Assembly (NCBI GenBank): GCA_037178855.1
Contig: JASJZC010000004.1
Coordinates: forward strand, 1,116,001-1,180,000
From: Oscheius sp. JU75
Taxonomy: Eukaryota > Nematoda > Chromadorea > Rhabditida > Rhabditidae
Length of the DNA stretch: 64,000 bases
Direction: 5' to 3'
The translations under genes were made by a program, and so were the position numbers. Shown piece by piece: positions 41,201 to 53,126 of the stretch. Positions within the stretch are counted from its first letter, which is position 1; each line of letters begins with the position of its first letter. The notes beneath the pieces are model-generated. The model was given only the letters and a program-made list of their open reading frames with translations, ran no database searches and was not told where the DNA came from.

Positions 41201-44200
41201 TCGACATCAATGGGAAGCCCGACTACCACGGACAGAGCACCTTTGGGTTGGTATCCAGTCTAAAGACAGTCTAAGCTTCGTCTTTCAGAGCCTTCGCCGA
41301 CAGTGTCTACGGCTCCTATGGCTGGAATTCCTCTATTGCAATCACTCAGCCCACTTCTCAAGTTATGTTCGCCCTTGATGTAGGTTTCTAGACTAAACTG
41401 AAGAAATTCTGCCTTAGAAATTGGCCAATAGTGAACTGATAAAACAGAACTCTCTGATCACAATGAATTTGGCTCGAGTCGTTGACCCGACCGACCCTCT
41501 CAGCAAAATCAGCACCGTCTATCCTCTTGTCAACAGAAACACTAAAGTAGTATTTTTTTTTACAAAATTAGAAAAGAACGTAGGTCGTGATGTTCATCGA
41601 CAAAAGCGCCCTGGATAAACAGAATGATATCAACAACATTCTTTCTCCTGTCCTTCTCAACCAAGTTGCTGCCGTTACATCTGGACACTTTATTGTTTGT
41701 AATGAGAACGATAACAATGGCTTCAAATCGGTATGCCACCCGTCTGTTTCTGCTGAAACCCATTCTTTCAGCTCCTGAGAACCGTCTTCACCCAAGGTCC
41801 CGGACAAAACCTCCTTCTCGCCAAGAACTTTGCCGGTGTGACGTCGCGAGGCAAAGTGGGAACTCTGTATTTGAGCGGGAAGGGTCCGGATAACATCAAT
41901 GTGACTATTACCTTCTCGACTTATGTTGCCAGTGAGCCTTTAGCCATCTACTAACATCTCTCTGAACAGGTAACGATGGCTCCGCGGCGACATCTTCAAT
42001 CCTCGCTCCCACGTTCACTTTCATTCACGGCAATAATACTCTCAGTCAAACCACCATAATTCAAACTGTAAGCCAAATCGATATCTAGAATCGAATCTAG
42101 AGTGGTATTTTAGCCGGGAAGTAACTTCTACACTGCGACTGTCACGCTACCAGGCGGCTACGATGTCCAAGTCATGCTGGGTTCGAATCTACTGTATACT
42201 CAGCCATCACTGTTGAGAATTTGGACACCCTCAGTGTAAGTCACTTATATATGCGTAACTGCTCTGATAGGACAAATGACGACGTTCAAATCACTTACAA
42301 GGACTTGTTATATATAAACAAAGAACATGGAGGAGGACCGGATGACTGTGAGTCTTTATTAAGAGGGACAGCCTTTAGAACTGGAAGTTAAACCAGCGTA
42401 CTGCAGCCATATCAGTGTTTCAAGAGCCCTGAAACCACGTACTTACTTTCAGTCAACGGAGCAATCCCGGTAGTCTCGCTGTACAATTCAACTACTAATG
42501 ATACTTCAATGGTATGTCCTTCCGAAACCCTTATTAATAGCGGATTAGCTCTCTGTAACCTACCTTGACTGTGCCGGCAACTACATTGATCTCTACGATG
42601 GTCAACAGGTAAGGGATCGGAGATTTGAGTAAGAAGATAATGTTCAGAGCTTGTCTATGAAAGACTCCGTCACCGATCTTAAATATGTTCCCTACTTCTG
42701 TACTGCCACTTCTTCGAGCTGTATTACAGGAACGGACAATCTCTACTACTCTCAGGTAGTTAGAAGTCAAATGTTCTCAATCAAGCACTGTTCAGTACCG
42801 AAGCAACACTGGTTTCGTGGCTACTAAAACGTTTGTCTGTGTCCAAAACTCGACGCTTACCAAGGACGGCTGTAACAACCAAGACACTAGAGGAAACTAT
42901 CTCTGTGGTGGAAGCAGTTCCCCATATAAACGAGGTTTATTTCAAGGAGTTTTTCCAATAACAGAGTTTAGGAAGAGCTGGACTGCTCATCGACTGCTCG
43001 GATCCTTATGACAGTCTTCTCAGCTATGATGATAGTGTACCAGCTACTGTAGCACCGTTTAAGTGCAACTGTGGAGGAGACGCCGATCAAGGACCGTCTT
43101 GTGAAAATTGTGAGTTATAGCAAAAGAGCTGATCTTTACAATGTGTGATTAGCGATTGAAACGAAATTTTCGTTGTGAGATTCATCAAGGTTCTAGCAAG
43201 GCTTTTGACATTGGGAGCCTTTCTTGAGCGAGGCAGCCCATAGGACTGGAAGCTAAGGGCTATACAAAATGAGTAGACTAGGCACCCGCAATTATATCTT
43301 AAAGGTCCGGTGTTGTTAGCACAGAGATAAAAGATCCCCTCGACCCAATGGACGTATACTACCGTATACCCCCAAGGCATCAGTTTTGCAAAGCTCCTCC
43401 CGAAGTTCATAGATTTTCATCAAACTGGCCATTGATCAAGTACGAGTGTAACATTTCAATCTGATTCTGCGCTATAGAGTCCATTGCTCGCCACCAAATT
43501 GAGTAAGAGTCTCGTTTCCAGCCGACTGTACCCACACCAACACGGATGGAGGAGCTGTCGACACTCTCTACCGTTCCTATTCGATCGTGGTCGCCTTCAG
43601 TCCCGTAAGAATCCAAGTTCCTCCTCCTTTTACAGTTCCTAGCAAATGATAACCCAGTCGGCTGCCAAACTTCTGTTCATAGATGCTTCGAAACTGCTGG
43701 TTCCTACTTCCTTGGTAGATAATATCTGGCAATATCAGCTCTTCGCAGCCTGTCCCAATGGAGACAGTTGGTTGTTCTCTGGTTTTGAAATGATCCCCGT
43801 TTCAGTGACTACCTTGTTTATTGGAACTGACTTTGGTCTCTTCCAAAAAAGTTTCGTCAATGTTACCCAACTGTGTTCTGAAGGCAATGCCACCGACTAC
43901 GATCTGACAAATGTTTATGGACGAGTCGTTTCCTCGGTTGGAAAACAGCAGCGGGGGTTGATAGTCTTCTATCATGAGATGGATGAGGCCACCACCCAGA
44001 AGGTTACGGTAGCTGACACAGATGCCTTCATCAGACAGGCCCAACAGTATCAGCAACAGGTAAGCAGAGAAGAGATGAGAGAAATTTTGGTTCAGATGTA
44101 CGTGTTCAATGTATTCGACTCTAGCTTTATGCCTCCCTCTCCAATAACTTCAGAGCTGATCTCGGCACTGATGTCGACAGGAGGAAATGTGGTTTTGGGA

Positions 44201-45832
44201 GATTATCAGGAATGGAATGCCCCAACAGACCTTAAAATTAAGGTGTGTTCAATAGTACAAGGAGAAGACTTGCAAGGCAGAAATAGTCTGACTACCCGAA
44301 CCAGCCACCAAAACCAAAGCCTGACACAGTTCGGGTTCCCTGCCATTGTTTTCCGATATTATTGTTCGCAAGTCTATTCAAACGTGACAGTCTTACAAAA
44401 CTTACTGTCGAACAGTCGAAATTGGTCAAAAAGGAGAATTTTCGTTTCAGTTCTTCACATCCATCTTAAAAAAAAGTGTTTCTCTGAATGCTCTTGAGCC
44501 AAGCACCACTACCATTGACACGCTTATTGAAATAGATTCTTACATCATTGCGACTAGATTGGACAATTCTATGGAGGCCTACAACACAAATCCATGTATT
44601 CTAAAGTTTTGCTAGTCTTAATCAATTTCCAGTCAATTCAATTTGTAAAGATGATACAGATAAGAACGCGGTAGGCTACGGAGCAGTCTGTTTCGTAGCT
44701 TCTGGCACACCAATCAAACTCACTTCAAGTTTGACACAGAACGTCTCCTACAGTGTCATAGCTATTGGAGACTCTTCACCTTTAGGAATCTTTATCACAC
44801 AGAGGAAGGACGATCGACAGACATCAGTTCCCGTAGACTACACAAGTGAGTCGAAGAAGCTTATCAGTTGATTCACTGTTTCAGCCGGTGGGCCAACTCT
44901 CGCCATCTACTCTCCTTCATCTTACAATACTCAAAACAATCTCAATAAAAATGCTCGCGATGCTAATAGGAAGTCTTCCTGTACTTTCGTACGAAGTACT
45001 GTCGACGTGTTCGGTCAGCTGAAGGCAGGGTTTAATTCCATCAAGGTACAGTTTTGGCCGGGTTCAGAATACATGAATCTCATTCAGATGACAACACAAT
45101 TTAATTCTAATAGTGTGACCAAGGTCTATCCTTTCGGAGTCTCCAGTCAGATATGTACGTGTTCTTTTTCACTTTCTAAAGAGATCTTTTTAGCTTGTCA
45201 AAACGGGGCATCTGTCAATATCGGATTTGGACAATGTATCTGCGAACTTTGGGACGGTAAGTTAGAGTATATGGGAAAGCAGCGTACCAACTTGCACGCT
45301 AGTTCGGGTTAGATTATCACGGTACTGTGCAGTCAGAGTATAAGAGTTATCATGTAGAATGCAGCGCACCAACTCAATCACCTAAAGAAAATAATAACAG
45401 TCAGTTTTTTGGGGTCTGAAGTTGGTGCGCATGTAGCGGTCTTCTTTTGCTAGAGCAGACTCAGAGCGCCAATTTACTATTCTTTTGGGATACGATAGCA
45501 GGATACAATAGTTCCGTGTTGACACTTTGTGTTGAATTGTACTCTCGTTTTCCTACTCTTCTCAAATACAAAACCATTTCAGGACCAGACTGTTCCCGAC
45601 CTCGTTGTGGACCTGGAACATTATCCACCTGGAGCAATGCCTGTAACTGTCCTCCCACCTTCACTGGACGGTTCTGTCAGACACGTTTGTTTTCGAACCA
45701 TTGCTAATTGTTTTGCCCTCTTCAGCACTGGACCCGGTTACCACACAAGCCCCTTCGACAACTGTTACGTCAACTACAGCCCAGTCTTCGGCGGTTTCTA
45801 CAACCGATGCGTCAACTACAGCCCAGTCTTAG
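38208..45832 (+). CDS. Large secreted EGF/VWA-like multidomain protein
   Basis: Predicted extracellular protein, probably near 1,900 residues over about 35 short exons. It has a signal peptide (MRSLLLVGFFLLCQG) and an EGF-like module ending CVCPSGYLGIHC. A VWA-like region includes INVIFSDDQTFVRC and MTGGIFVTAAHNPDY. More beta-rich repeats follow, then EGF-like cysteines CNCGGDADQGPSC, and a second VWA-like part (LLFIDASKLLVPTSLVDNIW; STGGNVVLGDYQEW). Further on are CQNGASVNIGFGQCICE and a last EGF (CNCPPTFTGRFC), with a mucin-like Ser/Thr tail ending TTAQS. The architecture resembles nematode EGF/VWA secreted proteins such as C. elegans IRG-7 relatives, as far as I recall. Longer introns lie near 40190-40590, 43110-43520 and 45257-45580. 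It could conceivably be two genes, but frames run through. A polyadenylation signal AATAAA follows at about 45856. Confidence 0.82.
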
Positions 45833-45881
45833 ACAGGAGCGGACTAGACGGCAAATAAAGTTTTATCGCAACAAAAACCGT

Positions 45882-46256
45882 CTATTTGGGGCGACAATGC
45901 TCAATATTTTGATTAATAGGTAGCGAAAAAGTCTCTTGGGACAGTCGTAGAGGAGCCAGACAGTACTGGACCTTTTCGATGATCTCGACCACATCATCAC
46001 TGCTCATTCGATTCATGATTCTGACGAAAATGGACAGAACCATGGTCGAGAAGATTGAACCGAATGTGACTATCAGTTCCTGAACTGGATAACGAGACTC
46101 TGTCATGGACTCACCAAAAGAGTGACCTTCGGGTATGAAGTGTCCAGTAAGCGGATGACTTTAACTTTGTTTTCGGCTGGAAGAGCCGTCATTATGTTCG
46201 GGCAGCAAGTAAACATTATTTTTATGAGACTGGGCAGCGAAATCATCCTACGTTCC
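45882..46256 (-). CDS. Small unrecognised protein
   Basis: Two exons join across a 35-nt intron. The product starts MISLPSLIKIMFTCCPNIMT, continues NKVKVIRLLDTSYPKVTLLE and LIVTFGSIFSTMVLSIFVRI, and ends in the CDS at 45882. Helical, moderately hydrophobic and without a recognised motif; it reads like part of a helical-repeat protein. Further minus-strand coding-like sequence upstream (46300-46590, including MSAKVFQSSLKDCSKRNGAS) may be earlier exons, but no clean junction was found. It is tail to tail with the secreted EGF/VWA gene, only 49 bp from that stop. Confidence 0.4.
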
Positions 46257-46696
46257 CGTGTTTTTCATCACTCTTCTCAAACATTTGCGGTCCTTTTTTT
46301 TTTTTTAAAAACCCGCTTTTTGAAGTCTTCGTGGAGGGACTCTACGTAGTAGTTTTAAATGTTTGAATTTTTGGCGCCATCTGGTCGAACTATGTTCCTC
46401 TTTCAACTTTCTGCTTATTTTCCAGTTTATCAATTTTTTTTCCGTCAAAACATAGTAAATTTGCATTAAATAGACGCGTCTCCATACTCTACACAGAGGA
46501 AGCTCGCCCCATTCCGTTTCGAGCAGTCCTTTAGACTGCTTTGAAATACTTTTGCTGACATTTCTTCCACTGCTTACAAATGTCTTCCAAAACTCCAGTG
46601 TTTTCTTGTATTTTGTAACAAACACGTTCTAATTGCTTTATTAAATAACTGCGTCTCTCAGTTCTCGAACCATTTCCTAATGACAATGTTTCAGAG

Positions 46697-47683
46697 ATGG
46701 GTGATCACTATGGATTTTCCCTTACAACCTTCAGCCCTTCCGGCAAATTGATGCAGATTGAATATGCTCTGAATGCCGTCAAAAATGGTCAGCCTTCTGT
46801 CGGACTCCGAGCCAAGGACGGAGTCGTTCTTGCCACTGAAAATCTGGCCTCGGTTCTATTCGAGGATCAGGCGAAGATCGAGAAGATTAGTAAGCATATT
46901 GGATGCGTTTACAGGTATCTTTCGATCGTTGACAATTTCTAAACAGCTTGTTACAGTGGAATGGGACCCGACTCTCGTATTCTCGTCGACAGGGCGCGCA
47001 AAATTGCCATGGAGTACGAGATGATGTACGGCGAGGAGATTCCGACCACGCAGCTCGTTACCCAGACTGCCGCCATCATGCAAGAGTACACGCAATCCGG
47101 AGGAGTCCGACCGTTTGGAGTCTCGCTTCTCATAGCCGGCTGGGACAAGACCCCCGGAAAACCGCTTCTGTTCCAGTGCGACCCTTCTGTAAGTTTTGCT
47201 TTCGCTTTCCCTATCGATTGTTGTGTCCATTTCAATCCTCTTCATTCAGGGTGCATATTTTGCTTGGAAGGCCACTGCTCTAGGCAAAAACGACGTCAAT
47301 GCTAAAACATTTTTGGAGAAACGGTTCAACGAGACTCTGGAGCTCGATGACGGCATTCACACCGCTCTCCTCACACTGCGTGAATCTTTTGACGTTGGCA
47401 TGACAGAAGACAATGTCGAGGTGAGTTACTTTGCATGTTGTAGCACGAAGAAAGAAGGAATGATGACATTATAAGGCCGAGCTTTAATACATTTCTCCTT
47501 GGAGATTTGTATGCTGACTATAACAACCGAGCGATAACCCTGACCTTCCCAAACTCTTGTTGACCTATGTTAAACAAAGCAAACTTCTTAGAAATGTACT
47601 TTCTTCAGGTAGCCGTCTGCGATGCCAACGGATTCCGCCGCCTAACGAAGACACAAGTAAAGGATCACCTCGGGGCTCTCTAA
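46697..47683 (+). CDS. PSMA2: Proteasome subunit alpha type-2
   Basis: One of the seven alpha subunits of the 20S core proteasome. Start [20 protein letters not shown] carries the alpha-subunit N-terminal signature ([20 protein letters not shown]) that gates the pore. Later parts are fully typical: [52 protein letters not shown] and [20 protein letters not shown]. Four short introns and one longer intron (about 47420-47609) interrupt it. The last exon encodes [20 protein letters not shown] and stops at 47683. The ATG follows aatgtttcagAG, an acceptor-like site. The SGT1 gene follows 148 bp downstream on the same strand. Confidence 0.96.
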
Positions 47684-47830
47684 TACCGTCTCTCAGCTTC
47701 CTTTTCCCATTAAAACCGGTTTTAGTATTGTGTGTTATCGAAACTTTCTTATAATTATTTCCATAAACCTTTAATGTAAACTCCTTCGTGTCTTACATAA
47801 AGCAGAAGGCGTTTTCTCGCTCCAATGCTT

Positions 47831-48566
47831 ACAGGAAGTGACATATGACTGGAAATTGGTGTCTTCTAGAACCCCTTTGAACAATTTGCTGCATGTCACG
47901 GCCTCGGTACGTATCGATTCTTTTCTTTTAAAGGGCTGATTTTAGGTTTGACTATTTTCAGACGGACTCCGAGGTCACGCTGACCATTCTAAAAAGAAAC
48001 GTGGAGTTATCGACCTGTCGTGTAGCCTTTAACAACAATTTTATCACGGTTTACGTGGGAGAGGAGATCATTTTCGATGGTCAGCTAGCTGGGAGTGTCG
48101 ATGAGAGCAATTTCACTGTCAAGTGCACTCCGGCAAAGGTTAGTCTTTTTTAAAGCTTATCATCAATCATTTCCAGGTTGAAGTAAAGATGCCGAAGAAG
48201 GATTTCGGACGCTGGCCCGCTCTCACTGCGGATTCAGCTCCCGCTGCTCCATCAGCCGTCGTTTTTGCCACGAAGAACTGGGATGCAATCGAGAAGAACG
48301 CGGTCGAGGAAGAAGACAAAGAAGAACTCGAGGGAGATGCGGCCGTGAACAGAATGTTCCGCAAGATCTATGAAAATGCCTCGGACGACGTCCGCAAGGC
48401 CATGATCAAGAGCTATTCGTTCGTTTCTTATTTTTTTTCCAGCGAATTAGCAAATTTCAGAGAGTCAGGTGGAACTGTGCTGTCCACAAACTGGTCCGAG
48501 ATCAGCCAGAAGAAGACCGAAGTCAAGCCGCCAGACTGCATGGAATACAAGAAATTTGAGCAATAA
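47831..48566 (+). CDS. SUGT1: SGT1-like co-chaperone (CS and SGS domains), start unresolved
   Basis: Hsp90 co-chaperone needed for kinetochore assembly and SCF ligases in other eukaryotes. Four exons: 47831-47906, 47962-48138, 48177-about 48420 and the last to 48566. They encode a CS domain (EVTYDWKLVSSRTPLNNLLH; VEVKMPKKDFGRWPAL) and an SGS domain (NRMFRKIYENASDDVRKAMI; KSYSESGGTVLSTNWSEI), ending VKPPDCMEYKKFEQ. No TPR domain is seen. The first exon follows an acceptor-like gcttacag but contains no in-frame Met, so the true first exon is missing from my model. It may lie upstream, within or beyond the PSMA2 3' region. Same-strand spacing to PSMA2 suggests an operon. Confidence 0.85.
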
Positions 48567-48749
48567 AATTTGTCTATCTTTATTCTTAATGACTTTAACA
48601 GGTAATCATATCCTATAGCCGAGGGGAGAATAAAACAGCGTAACAAAAATGTATCAAAGGGGGTAAATTCTAGCATCAGATCACAGTGGATACAGATAAT
48701 GAGCAACTTGTTTGAAAGAAACGGATGGGGAATCACCAGGCATAAAAAC

Positions 48750-51700
48750 TTATTGTTTCTTCTTCGATGACTTCTCGTCAACCTTGAGCTTGAAACGAAC
48801 CTGCAGCACCAAGACGAGCTCGTTCAGACAGACGTGGTAGTTGGTGCGCAGTAGGCAGCTATACAGCTCGTAGTTCGTCTTCAGAGCATCCAGAACGTGC
48901 TGTAAATATCACAAGTACGTTGAAAATAATTCCGAAACTACCTCTCCAAGATCTTCTCCCAGCGGAGGACACAGCTTGTCCGACTCGTTGATAATCGAAG
49001 CGTACATTTCCAGATAGTCGCTGAACTTGAGAAGGACATTCCGGAGAGCAGAATCGAGCTCGTTCAGGCGTCCAATCATCGGATTCGGGGCACTCTGAAC
49101 CTCTTTCTTCTTCTGGGCCAGAATGAATCGTTCTTAAACTTTATGGACCTTTCGGTCCAAAGGGAGCAAGAAAAGGGTCTAAAACTGTAAGAATACTGAC
49201 CGTGGTTTTGGCAACCGGGGGAGGAGTAACGGAGGCGGGAGTCAGTCCGAGACGAAGCCGGATGTACTCGATTATAATATGGCACGTGCTGAATGCCTGG
49301 GCGGCACGACTCGTCTTGAATAGGGGCTCGTGGAGGAAGAATGGGCCGCGTGTATCGTCGAAGACTGGCATTAGCTCTAGAATCCTTCTTTTATAGCGAA
49401 TTGAACACAGGATGCTCAGATTTGAAGCCGAGTGCACTAACCGCTGAACAGTTTAAGGTGGGCAGCGTCCGCGTTACGTACAGTCGGACGGACGCTGTTA
49501 CATTTTAGAGTAAAAGTGATAAACTTACCCAGAAGCATCTTGGACAATTCCTCAGCTGTAGGCAGCAGCTCCAAAGTGACCTCGGCTCCTTCTTTCTGTG
49601 TGAGGGCGATTTGCACGGCGCTGTCGAGAAGACGAACAATTGGAGTGAAGTGGCCCTGATGAACCCAGTCGGCCAGTCTTTGGGAGGGAGCTGTCTGCTT
49701 GCAGCGGGACTGAATCTATTTTTGGACCAAAAAATAGGACTAACAGGCTCTCCGACGAGATAGTTGCTGACACAGTGCTTCAGATGCGTCTTGAAAAGGA
49801 CAACGTTGTCACGAAGCTGCTCGGCGTCAAACTTCTGGACAAGACCGACAGCTGCCATTGAATTCATCAGCAGATGTCGCAGCTTGGCTATGTCGACCTA
49901 AAACGGTAGTATAAGCTTGATAATTAATTGAAGACACACGAATTCCCGTTGAGATTGTGTCTTCAGCTGTTCGAGTCGGGTCGTCTGGTCTCCGGCCTCG
50001 ATGTTCGGAAGCAGTGTAATATCGCGATTGTCGCAAAGACCATCCCAGTCTGAAAAGTTCCACTTCACGGTGTGTTATGCCCATGCAAAAGGTGTCGCCA
50101 GTTTTTCTCGCGCCAATTTCCCATTTCGAGGGCGGGAATTCAAAATCAGTTCTCTTCTTGCTTGTTAAATTACGGTATCCTGTGCCAAAGCCGGTTTAAA
50201 CCAGGATTTGTATAGGATACTGTACATAAGAAAACGAGCGGCATTTGCGCCGTGACTTCTCCATCAAGAAAATGAACATACCGTAATCCTTTTCGGTTCC
50301 ATCCAGCATTTTTAGGACCTGTGTTGTGATCGACTTTCGTTCCAGAGCGTAAAGAGAATGTATGTAGCGATCCATGACTGTAGCTGCCGCGCTCATAGAC
50401 GATTTGGCTATTCTCTCGGTCAGGTCGAGGATTCCCGGGATCTGGGTGATGGATTTCTTCTGAATAGCGCCGATCACCGCGTCAATGATCTAAATGTCTT
50501 CATCTTTCATCAAAAACAATGCGAACTGACATCTCTCTCGGCGTGGACGAAGTATCTGGACAGAGGGCCATAGTACTCGAGTCCCTTGTGAATTCGACCC
50601 GAAAGCTCAATGAGCGGGAACATGTAGAAGCCGAGAGTGTCCTGCTGGACGGATTTGATGTCGAGCGTCTGGTAGAGCGTCTTGCAATGCGTATGGAACC
50701 CAACTTGTCCGCAGAAGCGCATCTTGGCAACTTTGCTAAAGTAATCCTCCTGTAGACGTTCTGAAACCCAGTCGGCGAAGACGTTTGCCTCGACTATGCT
50801 CTGCCATTGGTTCTCGTCTATACTTTTGGTTCTTTACTTTATTTGAGGAACTGACTTTGCTCCTCCCAGTCCTTCCAAAGGACGGAAATCACGATGTAGG
50901 CCAGCTCGGCGTAAGCAAATTCTCCCCTGATTTTCGGGTCTTCTCTCTCGTCGTCTGGCTTCATAAATCGCATCTGAAACTAACTGTAGGCCTTCGAGAG
51001 AAACAGACTACCTTATCCCATATCTCCATGGCTTCCTTAACGAGAGCGACCTTGTCTTCCCGAGTACTGTAGGTATAATAGCCGAGTTTTATGCCAATCT
51101 TCAGTCGAAGGCAGTAAGCACGGGTCGCGAATTCGGGACTGTCCTGAATATTACTCAATATGTAGACAGATATGAAAAGACTTTTACATCGGCCGGATCG
51201 TTCGAATAGCCTTGGAACATTTCGATGAGGATCGTCTCGAGATGCTTGAAATATTTAGGGTCGTTTTCCATTGGCGTTAGGTACTTTTCGATATCGGTGA
51301 AACAGCATGGCTTCTTGTGGAAGTGGTTGATGTACTGGGCCAGATTGTTCTCGTAGTGGCCTGGAAACTTGTTACATTTTTCTTATTCAGATAGCACAAG
51401 AGCTGCGTTCGGGCCAAACTGACCCTTTCTAGCTAAAAAAAAAATCTTGTTTGACTGCCGAGGTGAGTCCGAATCAGGGTTGTTTGGGCCGAAAGCGCGT
51501 CTTAGTAAAACACCAACTTTGAATAGGCAAGACCACAGAGTTTGCTTGCGATAACTGGATAACTCACCAGCCTGTTGTACGAGTTTTTTTCGCTTCCGCG
51601 GGAAGATCGTGCTGTCTCACTCTGTAGCCGAGTTCCAATCTGGCCATATGCGGTCCGCGTTCGGGACAAACGTTAGTGATATGGTCCATGATAAAAGTGA

Positions 51701-52870
51701 CAAAGTCCTTCAGCTCTCTGAAAGAGTAAACAGTCTATGGGAACACACACAAAAGTCCAACTTGGTCGCTCTTTCCATGGGCGACTCCTTCTTTGACGTC
51801 AAATAGATCTCCAGGATGTCGATACACGTCTTCCAGGCGGTCCAATCGTCGTGATTGAGAAGAATCATCTTTCTGGCCCAGGCGAAGGCGCTCTCGTACT
51901 GCTGTTCCAGTAGCAAGTACTTGATAATGGTCTGATTGACAAACTAGAAGAGTGTTTGTGAGAATGAGATAGGTTAAAATACCGGTTTCGGCCTCGATTT
52001 TAATTCGTACTTGCCCTCCTTCTCGAGCAACAGAATAACTGCCTCGTTGTTCTTTGCCATCTCGAGAGCAGTCAGATGCAGGTCAAATTCTGTAGAAGAG
52101 GTGTTGTTAGCCGAAAGAAGGTGATAACTACCTATTACATCATTGTAGTTTCCCTGGTTCTTTTCCAGAATCTGTTCGATCGATCGGATCACCAGGGTGA
52201 TGTTGATTGACTTAGCGGGAAATGCTCGGGCCTAAAACCACATGTTTTATCGTGACTTTGAGTTTAAAGAAACCTCCAGGAGCTGACACAGCAAGAGCCA
52301 GTGTCTGTGCTCAGGTACTTTGAACTTCTGTAGCTGCATCGCTGTCAGCTTCATCTTCTCGTAATTTCTAAACAGGGAAATACAGCTCAATTTCTTAGAA
52401 AAGGACTTACAGTACTCGAACGTAGGCAAAGAAGAGCGATGTGTAGTTCTGTTCAGTGGGATTGGCTTTGACGGCATTCTCGAAAATCCGAATACAGCGG
52501 TCGGGGAGGCCGAGTTCCTTGTAGCAGTGAAGAAAAGCGTCATGAGCATGGGTATCGTAGACCAGCAGAGTGTCTAAGCTGTCTAATATGGCTTTTGCCT
52601 CGTCTGTTCGACCTTGACGTAATATGGCTAGAGCTCGTAAGACCTAGAAACAGAAAATTCTTGCCAAGAAAGCTCTTACTTTGGCAGCGAGCAAGTCTGG
52701 AAACTTCTTGATCACTTTGTCGGCCATGGACTCAGCTTTTGGGGCCATGTCGCTGTCAAGACAGGCTGAAGGACAGAAAATACAAGGTAATTTGGGAAGG
52801 ACTCACAGTATACATCCTGTAGACGCCGCTGATTGACGGCGTTCTGGGCTTCAATATTCTTCTGGGACAT
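48750..52870 (-). CDS. NAA25: NatB auxiliary subunit NAA25 (MDM20)
   Basis: Non-catalytic subunit that anchors NAA20 to the ribosome in the NatB N-terminal acetyltransferase. Start MSQKNIEAQNAVNQRRLQDV at 52870. TPR-like repeats follow: AAKVLRALAILRQGRTDEAK, AFLHCYKELGLPDRCIRIFE and FFAYVRVRNYEKMKLTAMQL. Then come ILLNHDDWTAWKTCIDILE, CPERGPHMARLELGYRVRQ and HFHKKPCCFTDIEKYLTP; the HKKPCCFTDI segment is characteristic of NAA25. The C-terminal part (MNSMAAVGLVQKFDAEQLRD) runs to a basic end KSSKKKQ at 48750. It seems a little longer than the vertebrate protein. Several introns are long for the window (49390-49525, 50060-50280, 51370-51600) and carry repeats. Divergent from ARB2A, with 256 bp between starts. 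Confidence 0.92.
49390..49465 (-). repeat. tRNA-derived sequence in a NAA25 intron
   Basis: The minus strand reads TTCAGCGGTTAGTGCAC (A box), CGGCTTCAAATCTGAG and TGTTCAATTCGC, with GTTCAATTC an exact match to the Pol III B-box consensus. Spacing fits a tRNA, but acceptor-stem pairing is absent. It lies in the same sense as NAA25 and runs up to the splice acceptor. Just upstream in transcript sense is a small inverted repeat, CAGCGTCC...GGACGCTG (49463-49497). Confidence 0.6.
50066..50254. mobile_element. MITE, copy 2, with 4-bp target duplication
   Basis: The reverse complement matches copy 1 (37265-37479) along most of its length, including GCAAATGCCGCTCGTTTTCT and the GGTTTAAAC centre. 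Ends are CACGGTGTGTTATGCCC and GGCATTTGCGCCGTG. Direct repeats ACTT flank it (50062-50065 and 50255-50258). One terminal segment is deleted compared with copy 1. It sits in a NAA25 intron. Confidence 0.85.
51405..51498. repeat. Hairpin element in a NAA25 intron
   Basis: 51405-51426 (GCGTTCGGGCCAAACTGACC...) and 51476-51498 (...GTTGTTTGGGCCGAAAGCGC) are near-perfect reverse complements, separated by about 50 bases with an A-tract. This looks like another small MITE or hairpin element. Its termini differ from the other families in the window. Confidence 0.6.
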
Positions 52871-53126
52871 TTGAACTCAAAGCAGCTATTCTGCTCGTGA
52901 GTTTGGCACTAAATGGCACCTGAAAAGAAAGGTCTTTGTCAGAAACGATGGTGAGAAAAAAGAACAATTGGCAAGACTTTCCCGAATTAAACAAGTACGC
53001 AATTTGACGTCATGGCGAAAATGGCGCCTGTTCAAACTTGGAACTTTGTCTTTTTCCTTCGTTTTGCCTGCTTCCAATTCTTTTTTTTTGCCCAGCAGAA
53101 ATTAGTTTTTGTTCACACAAAGGAGA

